Positions 4,813-11,116 of a stretch of 11,116 nt of DNA are shown one piece after another (the stretch's first letter is position 1; each line of letters starts with the position of its first letter). A program made the translations under genes and the position numbers. Source of the stretch: Croceibacterium_A sp965977975 (GTDB taxonomy: Bacteria > Pseudomonadota > Alphaproteobacteria > Sphingomonadales > Sphingomonadaceae); contig CBHCZH010000121.1 in assembly GCA_965977975.1 (NCBI GenBank), forward strand, positions 1-11,116, given 5' to 3'. The notes under the pieces were generated by a model. That model searched no databases and had not been told where the DNA came from. It worked only from the letters and a program-made list of their open reading frames with translations.

Positions 4813-6690
4813 TTAACGCATCGCGACGTAGCGGCCCGGCGCGTCCTCGATTACCTTGTCGCCCTTCCCGCCCGGCACGCGCTTGCCTTTGGCGGGCACC
4901 TTTTCAGCCCGCTGTCCTTCGAGCCAGGTCAGCCAATCGATCCACCAACTCCCCGGATGCTCCTCGGCCTGACGCAGGAACGCGTCGATGGTCTGCGCCG
5001 TATCGCCGGTCCAGTACTGGTACTTGCCCGCGACTGGCGGGTTCACGACGCCGGCGATATGCCCGCTGCCGGCGAGCACGAACCGCACCGGACCGGCCAG
5101 GTATTCCACCATGCGCAGCACGCTGTCGGGCGGCGCGATGTGGTCCTCGCGCCCCGCCTGGACATAGGCCGGCGTCTCGATCAGCCTCAAGTCGATCGGC
5201 GTGCCGTCGGCCGAAAGCGCGTCGGGCTCGACCAAGCGGTTGTCGCGATAGCAGTCGCGCAAGTAGGCCTCGTGCCACTTTGCCGGCAGATTGGTGACAT
5301 CGCCGTTCCAGTGCAGCAGGTCGAACGCCGGATAGTCCTCGCCGAGCAGATAGTAGTTGACCACCGTATTCCAGATGAGGTCGGTGCCGCGCAGCAGGTT
5401 GAAGGTCGCGGCCATGTAGCGCCCGTCGAGGTAGCCGCCCTGGCTCGCCTGGCGGATCAGTTCGAGCTGGGTGTCGTCGACGAACAGCTTCAGGTCGCCG
5501 GCGCGCTCGAAGTCGACCTGAGCGGTGAGGAAGGTCGCGCTCGCAACCTTGTCCGCCTCGCCGCGCCGCGCGAGGATTGCCAGCGTCGCGGCGAGCGTGG
5601 TGCCGGCGACGCAATAGCCGACCGCGTGGACCGCCGGCACGCCGAGCCGGTCGCGAACCACCCCGATCGCTTCGATCTGGGCGCGGATGTAATCGTCCCA
5701 GGCGACCTCGGCCAAGCTCTCGTCGGCCGAGCGCCACGAGACCATGAACACGGTCACGCCGTGCTCGACGCACCACTTCACGAAGCTCTTCTTCGGATTG
5801 AGGTCGAGGATGTAGAAGCGGTTGATCCACGGCGGGAAGATGACCAGGGGCACCGCCAGCACCTCCTCGGTCGACGGCGCGTACTGGATAAGCTGGAACA
5901 GCGGTGTTTCGTAAACGACCTTGCCCGGCGTGCAGGCGATGTTCTCGCCGAGCTTGAACATGGTGTCGTCGGTATGGGTCAGCTGGCCCTTCTCGAGATC
6001 GCGGGCGAGCCGTTCCATGCCACGGGCGAGGTTCTCGCCGTGTGTTTCGATCGTGCGTTCGAGCACCACCGGGTTCATCAGCGGGAAGTTCGACGGGCTC
6101 ATTGCGTCGAGCACGCTCTTGGTAGCGAAGCGCAGCTGCTCGCGCTCGCGTTCGTCGAGCCCCTCGACCGCGTCGACCGCTTCGAGGATCCGCTCTGCGA
6201 GCAACAGGTAGGTCTGGTGGATGAGCGCGAAGACCGGCTGCTCGCGCCACGCGGCGTCGGCGAAGCGGCGGTCCTTGCGCGGCAGCTCGACCTCCGGATT
6301 CTTGTCCGCGCCCGCCTTGGGCCCGAGCCCGTACTGCGCCAGCACCTCTTGCCACAGCGTCGCGCCTTCATCGAGCAACCGCTGCTGCCGGGCAGGATCG
6401 AGCCACGGCATCTGCTGATACCAGCCCTGCATCAGCCCCAGCCACTGGGTCGGATCGGCGAACAGCGGCACCGGCATGTCCGGCACGGACTGCTGCTCGT
6501 GGAAATCGAGCCACATCTTCTGCAGCTTCAGCGCTGCCTCGCCCCAATCGGTGATCGCCGCGGCGCCGGGTACGGCCGCGTCCGTCTCGGACACGCACGC
6601 GGCCATCATTTGCCGCGCCGTTTCGCCCTGGATGCGCAGCATCTCGGTGAACAGGTCAGCCGCGGCGGAGTTTGTGTCGATCTCGCTCAT
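4813..6690 (-). CDS. phaC: Class I polyhydroxyalkanoate synthase PhaC
   Basis: PhaC polymerises (R)-3-hydroxyacyl-CoA, typically 3-hydroxybutyryl-CoA, into PHA on the granule surface. With the start at 6690 the product is 625 aa, a normal class I length. An N-terminal region of about 250 residues contains the PHBC_N features DRRFADAAWREQP and SPSNFPLMNP. An alpha/beta-hydrolase domain follows, with the lipase-like box GYCVAG and catalytic Cys360, Asp516 in AGREDHIAP and His544 in GSGHIAGVVNPP. The Asp-His spacing of 28 equals that in the Cupriavidus enzyme, so the triad is complete. The ATG at 6690 (MSEIDTN) was chosen because GGTGG lies just upstream. Upstream alternatives at 6702 and 6792 extend into the divergent intergenic region and have no ribosome site. 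No phaA, phaB or phaZ is in the window; phaP follows. Confidence 0.96.
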   Translation of the reverse strand: MSEIDTNSAAADLFTEMLRIQGETARQMMAACVSETDAAVPGAAAITDWGEAALKLQKMWLDFHEQQSVPDMPVPLFADPTQWLGLMQGWYQQMPWLDPARQQRLLDEGATLWQEVLAQYGLGPKAGADKNPEVELPRKDRRFADAAWREQPVFALIHQTYLLLAERILEAVDAVEGLDEREREQLRFATKSVLDAMSPSNFPLMNPVVLERTIETHGENLARGMERLARDLEKGQLTHTDDTMFKLGENIACTPGKVVYETPLFQLIQYAPSTEEVLAVPLVIFPPWINRFYILDLNPKKSFVKWCVEHGVTVFMVSWRSADESLAEVAWDDYIRAQIEAIGVVRDRLGVPAVHAVGYCVAGTTLAATLAILARRGEADKVASATFLTAQVDFERAGDLKLFVDDTQLELIRQASQGGYLDGRYMAATFNLLRGTDLIWNTVVNYYLLGEDYPAFDLLHWNGDVTNLPAKWHEAYLRDCYRDNRLVEPDALSADGTPIDLRLIETPAYVQAGREDHIAPPDSVLRMVEYLAGPVRFVLAGSGHIAGVVNPPVAGKYQYWTGDTAQTIDAFLRQAEEHPGSWWIDWLTWLEGQRAEKVPAKGKRVPGGKGDKVIEDAPGRYVAMR

Positions 6691-6755
6691 CGCCGCCACC
6701 ATAAGCGCGAATGTTGCAATTGGGAGAGCCTGTGTGCCAGCTCGACCGCGTTGAA

Positions 6756-6769
6756 CAATCGCGCGATTG
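6756..6769. promoter_or_regulatory. Perfect 14-bp palindrome between divergent phaC and alaC
   Basis: CAATCGC/GCGATTG, symmetrical about 6762/6763, 65 bp before the phaC start and 76 bp before the alaC start. Position and symmetry suit an operator acting on one or both divergent genes. No clear sigma70 promoter can be picked out in the 155-bp gap on either strand, so its relation to a promoter is unknown. Confidence 0.4.
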
Positions 6770-6800
6770 CGCCGCGCCGCCGATTGGGTCACAGAAGTTG

Positions 6801-6819
6801 CGCCGCGAAGCGCGCGGCG
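6801..6819 (+). other. Hairpin in the alaC leader
   Basis: A 7-bp stem (CGCCGCG 6801-6807 with CGCGGCG 6813-6819) with a 5-nt loop, about 26 bp before the alaC start. It could fold in the 5' leader, but it has no second alternative stem, no leader peptide and no U tract, and may be chance in GC-rich DNA. Confidence 0.25.
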
Positions 6820-6845
6820 AACGAAACTCCAACGGAAACGAGGTC

Positions 6846-8045
<1,200 letters not shown>

Positions 8046-8083
8046 CCGGGCCGCCTGGCCTCGCTTCCTCTCCTGACGGTTTG

Positions 8084-8113
8084 TCCTTCGCCGATTTCCT
8101 GTTAGGCGAAGGA
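8084..8113 (+). other. Hairpin between alaC and the MFS gene
   Basis: A perfect 9-bp stem (TCCTTCGCC 8084-8092 with GGCGAAGGA 8105-8113) with a 12-nt loop, 38 bp past the alaC stop. The plus strand continues GAAAGATAG, so there is no U tract. It may act as a weak terminator for alaC or a leader structure for the transporter. No clear promoter is visible between it and the MFS start. Confidence 0.4.
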
Positions 8114-8176
8114 GAAAGATAGCACGCTACCGATCGGCCGCAGAGTCGAGGTGGCCCGTCGAGAGGGAGCGAGACC

Positions 8177-9607
8177 ATGGCGGAAGCCGTTTCGGCCGGG
8201 CCCGGCACTGCGGATTGCGCAACGCTCGATGTCACGCGCTTTTTCGAAGGCCTGGCGGTAACGCGCTACCACGTCCGTCTGTTGCTGATCTCCTGCCTCG
8301 TCACCCTGTTTGACGGATTGGACTTTTCCGCCATGGCCTACACCCTGCCGTACATGCGGGAGGAGATGAACCTGACCGACGCCCAGGCCGGCTATGTGAG
8401 CGCGGCGGCGGTGGCCGGTCAGATGGTCGGCTCGCTGGCCTGTTCCTACCTGGCGGACCTCTACGGGCGCCGTCCGGCCATCATCGGGTGTACCTTCCTG
8501 AGCGCCATCCTCACGTTCCTGGTGGGCTTCGCTCAATCACCGGACATGTTGATCCTCGCCCGCTTCATCAGCGGCCTCGCCATCGGCGGCCTGCTTCCGG
8601 CGATCTGGTCGCTCAACGTCGAGGCCATGTCGAGCAACCGGCGGGCGACCGCGGTCACCGTGATCATGTTCGGATTCAGCTTCGGCGGATTCCTCGCCGC
8701 GCCGGTGACCAACTGGGTCGCGCCCGGCTACGGCTGGCACGTGGTCTATTTCCTGTGCGGCGCGCTGACGTTGCTCGTCTCGTTCGTGCTGCTGTTCACG
8801 TTGCCCGAATCGGCACGCTGGCTGGTCGCGAAGGGCGCGCCGGCCGAGCGGATCGTGCCGCTGCTGAACCGTTTCGACCCGGGCCTTGGAGCCGGCCGCT
8901 ACGCGGGCTTCGCGCTTTCGGACGAACGAAAGTCGGAAGCCAGGGAGAGCCCGTGGGTGAAGTTCCGCAAGCTCTTCCACGGAACGCTGGCGTACATCAC
9001 TCCACTCATCTGGGCGGCCTACTTCTGCAGCTCGATAGCGATCTACCTCAAAGCGAGCTTCGGCCCGACCTTCGTCGAAGCACTCGGCGTCGCGCGCGGG
9101 ACGGCCGCCTATATCAGCTCATACAGCGGCCTCGCGGGAGCTGTGGCGGGCATCCTGCTGCTCCGCTTCACCGAGAAGCATGGACCGGGCTGGATCACGC
9201 TGGCGCCCCTGCTCGGGATTCCGGCGGCTCTGGCGATCGGGTTCGGGCTCGACAGCGGAGCGCTGTTCATTCCGGTGATCATCTTCGGCTCGATCATGAT
9301 AGGCGCCGGACACGCCGCGGTGATTTCTATCACCAGCATCTATTATCCGAGCATGATCCGCTCGAACGGCGGCGGCTGGGCGAGCTTCGTCGCCAAGATC
9401 GGCGCCACGCTCGCGCCGCTGCTCGCCGGGTTCTTCTTCATCGGGGGCAGAAGCGACGTGCTGAAAGGCTACAACCTGACGGCCATCTGCCTCGCCGGCA
9501 TCGTTCTGTCGGTGCTGTTCCTGGCGCACTACGCCAAGCGGCTGAAAGCGGAACGGGCTGATGAGGCGGCAGCGCTGTCCGGCGCCCCGGTCGCCGCGGG
9601 AGCCTGA
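8177..9607 (+). CDS. MFS transporter, aromatic acid:H+ symporter (AAHS/PcaK-like) type
   Basis: A 476-residue inner-membrane major facilitator with twelve predicted hydrophobic segments. Helix 1 carries the D-G-x-D signature (Asp46, Gly47, Asp49 in LFDGLDFSAMAYTLP). The loop 2-3 motif reads YLADLYGRRP (91-100), helix 6 ends in TLPESARWLVAKG (208-220), and a central loop of about 50 residues precedes helix 7. Helices 10-11 have IYYPSMIRSNGGGWASFVAKIGATL-like spacing typical of the AAHS branch that takes up benzoate-type acids and other organic acids by proton symport. The first position of motif A is Ser90 rather than Gly. The start has GGGAG 7 nt upstream. It is convergent with the flavoprotein gene across a 145-bp gap in which I see no clear terminator. 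The substrate is unknown; other organic-anion symport is possible. Confidence 0.88.
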   Translation: MAEAVSAGPGTADCATLDVTRFFEGLAVTRYHVRLLLISCLVTLFDGLDFSAMAYTLPYMREEMNLTDAQAGYVSAAAVAGQMVGSLACSYLADLYGRRPAIIGCTFLSAILTFLVGFAQSPDMLILARFISGLAIGGLLPAIWSLNVEAMSSNRRATAVTVIMFGFSFGGFLAAPVTNWVAPGYGWHVVYFLCGALTLLVSFVLLFTLPESARWLVAKGAPAERIVPLLNRFDPGLGAGRYAGFALSDERKSEARESPWVKFRKLFHGTLAYITPLIWAAYFCSSIAIYLKASFGPTFVEALGVARGTAAYISSYSGLAGAVAGILLLRFTEKHGPGWITLAPLLGIPAALAIGFGLDSGALFIPVIIFGSIMIGAGHAAVISITSIYYPSMIRSNGGGWASFVAKIGATLAPLLAGFFFIGGRSDVLKGYNLTAICLAGIVLSVLFLAHYAKRLKAERADEAAALSGAPVAAGA

Positions 9608-9752
9608 CATGCCCCTGCGCAGCCTCGCCGCCAACTCGCCCAGCCGCCGCGCAGAGTGGAGACATCACCCACGCTGGCTTTGCCAACCGCTTGATCGACA
9701 TCGATATATCAGGTTCGTAGGGAAAGCGCGCAACCGAGGCTGAACGGAGCAC

Positions 9753-11060
9753 CTACTCCGCCGCTTCCGCGCGACCCGCCGCCACCGCTGCATCATCACT
9801 GAGATGCGCTCCTTGCTCGCTCAGAATCGCCCGCACCTCGCTGACATCTACTTCACGTGGCTGCACCCCACGGTTCGCCGCCACCGCCGCACCCACGCCT
9901 GCAGCATGCCCGGTGAGCCAACACTGGGGGATCTCGCGCATGAAGCCGTGGCTGTTGGCGTCGCATGAGATGTGCCGGCCTGCCGCGAGCAGGCCGTCGA
10001 GCGCGCGCGGGACGAGGCAGCCGTAAGGCACCGAAACGACCGGAAACTTCGGGCTGATCGATGGGCTGATGCCAACCTCGTCCGCCACCGGAGTGCCATC
10101 GCCCCAATCCTTGCGCTCGATCCGCGCGACGCCGGCCAGGCGGCGGGTATGCCGCACGCCGAGCTGCTGGGCGCTCTGCAGGCTGAACGCGCGCTCGAAC
10201 CCGGGCGCGTGGCGGCGGAAGAACTGGGTGTGGCCTTCCATCAGCCGGTGGCTGCGGATCTCGACTTCCGTCATGTCGTCGACATCGAGCGCCGAAAGCC
10301 CCGACTGGCGCGGCCCGAGCCACATCGCAATATCGGGCCGCCAGGTCACATAAGGCGTCTGAAAGAAGCCGAGCTCGTTGCGGCCCATCTCCATCAGCTC
10401 ACGCAGCTGATCGGGATTGTGGACCTTCCAGTCGATCCAGCGGTCCATGTCGACCCCGCCGACTACCCACGCGGTGTTCATCGAATGGTGGACGTCGCCT
10501 TCCTCGATGTCGGTGTCGAACTCGGCCCCGGCGCGGGCGAACATGTCGCCGTCGCCGGTCGTGTCGACCACGACTTTGGCGAGGATCGCCTGGCGGCCCG
10601 CCTTGCTCTCGAAAATCACGCCCGTGGCCGCGCCGTCATCGACCAGCGGCCGCGCGGCCCAGGAATGGAACACGATCCTTACGCCCGCCTGGAGCAGCAT
10701 CTCCTGGTTGTTGAGCTTCATCCGCTCGGGATCGAGCGTCGGCGCCCACTGGACGATGCCGTGGAACGCGGTGGTGCGGTTCTGCCAGTATGCGACTTTG
10801 GCAGGGTCCTTGCTGCCCCAGTCGACCATCGGCGGCCCGGCCACACCTTCGCGCGGCATGCGCTCGATGAAATGGCGCGCGAAGCCCTGGATCACGTGGT
10901 TGCCTTGCCAGTCGGTCATGCGGTCGATCCACATGACGAGGCCGCCGGTCGAAAGGCCGCCGAGGCAGTTGTAGCGCTCGACCAGCGTCACGTCCGCACC
11001 CGCCCTGGCAGCAGCCCAGGCGGCCGCGCCGCCCGCCCGCCCCCCCCCGACCACGACCAC
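9753..11060 (-). CDS. FAD-dependent oxidoreductase (FAD_oxidored family), substrate unknown; start uncertain
   Basis: A flavoprotein of about 435 aa. A Rossmann FAD-binding motif (VVVGGGRAGGAAAWAAARAG, Gly5-x-Gly7-x-x-Gly10) leads to the ribose-binding Glu28 in LVERY. NCLGGLSTGGLV (31-42) and DTTGDGD (166-172) follow, and the C-terminal REIPQCWLTGHAAGVGAAVAANRG is the closing FAD-contact segment of this family. The middle (190-310) has no motif I can tie to a substrate. There is no signal peptide or Tat motif, so it is probably cytoplasmic. The start is doubtful. GTG at 11060 is the first possible start in frame, yet the preceding codons read ...Tyr-His-Arg-Cys-Glu, resembling the usual family N-terminus, and an in-frame TAA lies at 11081-11079. 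No good ribosome site is seen. It may form a catabolic pair with the convergent transporter, an inference from proximity only. Confidence 0.85.
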   Translation of the reverse strand: MVVVGGGRAGGAAAWAAARAGADVTLVERYNCLGGLSTGGLVMWIDRMTDWQGNHVIQGFARHFIERMPREGVAGPPMVDWGSKDPAKVAYWQNRTTAFHGIVQWAPTLDPERMKLNNQEMLLQAGVRIVFHSWAARPLVDDGAATGVIFESKAGRQAILAKVVVDTTGDGDMFARAGAEFDTDIEEGDVHHSMNTAWVVGGVDMDRWIDWKVHNPDQLRELMEMGRNELGFFQTPYVTWRPDIAMWLGPRQSGLSALDVDDMTEVEIRSHRLMEGHTQFFRRHAPGFERAFSLQSAQQLGVRHTRRLAGVARIERKDWGDGTPVADEVGISPSISPKFPVVSVPYGCLVPRALDGLLAAGRHISCDANSHGFMREIPQCWLTGHAAGVGAAVAANRGVQPREVDVSEVRAILSEQGAHLSDDAAVAAGRAEAAE

Positions 11061-11116
11061 CTCGCACCGGTGATAGATTTAAACCACGCGCCCCTCCACA
11101 CCCACCCTGCCCCCCC
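11061..11116. other. C-rich right edge upstream of the oxidoreductase
   Basis: The last bases are mostly C with two C runs of four and six, next to a nine-C run at 11040-11048 inside the oxidoreductase gene. The minus strand holds TTTAAATC, which could be part of a promoter, but nothing can be assigned. The composition is unlike the rest of the window and may reflect a contig end or low-quality sequence. Confidence 0.4.

Noticed and set aside
9608..9752. Convergent gap after the MFS gene checked for a terminator, sRNA or small gene
   Set aside because: Only very short stems (about 4 bp) and no start with a ribosome site; nothing that can be supported.

Overview
The window looks like ordinary chromosome of a GC-rich alphaproteobacterium, most likely a sphingomonad (Sphingomonadales, e.g. 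Erythrobacteraceae or Novosphingobium/Sphingomonas relatives). This rests on the protein sequences (LptF/LptG, ClpS, class I PHA synthase, phasin with an Ala/Pro/Lys-rich leader, AlaC-type aminotransferase), the strong G/C bias at third codon positions, and a possible EcfG-type stress promoter. The genus is inferred, not proven.

Layout. Positions 1-6690 are read leftward (minus strand). From the right they hold phaC (PHA synthase), a phasin gene (phaP), clpS (N-degron adaptor of ClpAP), the overlapping pair lptF-lptG (permease of the LPS transport ABC exporter), and two small genes for very acidic lipoproteins. Each lipoprotein gene is followed by its own strong intrinsic terminator. A 155-bp divergent gap containing a perfect 14-bp palindrome separates phaC from the rightward gene alaC (PLP aminotransferase), which is followed after 131 bp by a rightward MFS transporter of the aromatic acid:H+ symporter type. 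The transporter converges on a leftward FAD-dependent oxidoreductase gene whose 5' end lies against the right window edge.

How the genes work together. phaC and phaP make and coat polyhydroxyalkanoate granules. The phaP upstream region carries two related TGC-rich inverted repeats around a candidate promoter, as expected of a granule-sensing PhaR-type repressor. clpS and lptFG are housekeeping genes, and lptF has a candidate promoter whose -35 and spacer are covered by a 19-bp palindrome. The lipoproteins are probably envelope components of unknown role; one has a GGAAC-N16-CGTCT promoter that would place it in the general stress response. The transporter and the flavoprotein look like an accessory catabolic pair with unknown substrate.

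I found no mobile element, CRISPR array, tRNA, rRNA or obvious defence system, and no clear undescribed multigene system. The points most worth a second look are regulatory (the phaP and lptF palindromes, the EcfG-like box), the tandem acidic lipoproteins, the histone-H1-like leader on the phasin, and the unresolved 5' end of the oxidoreductase.
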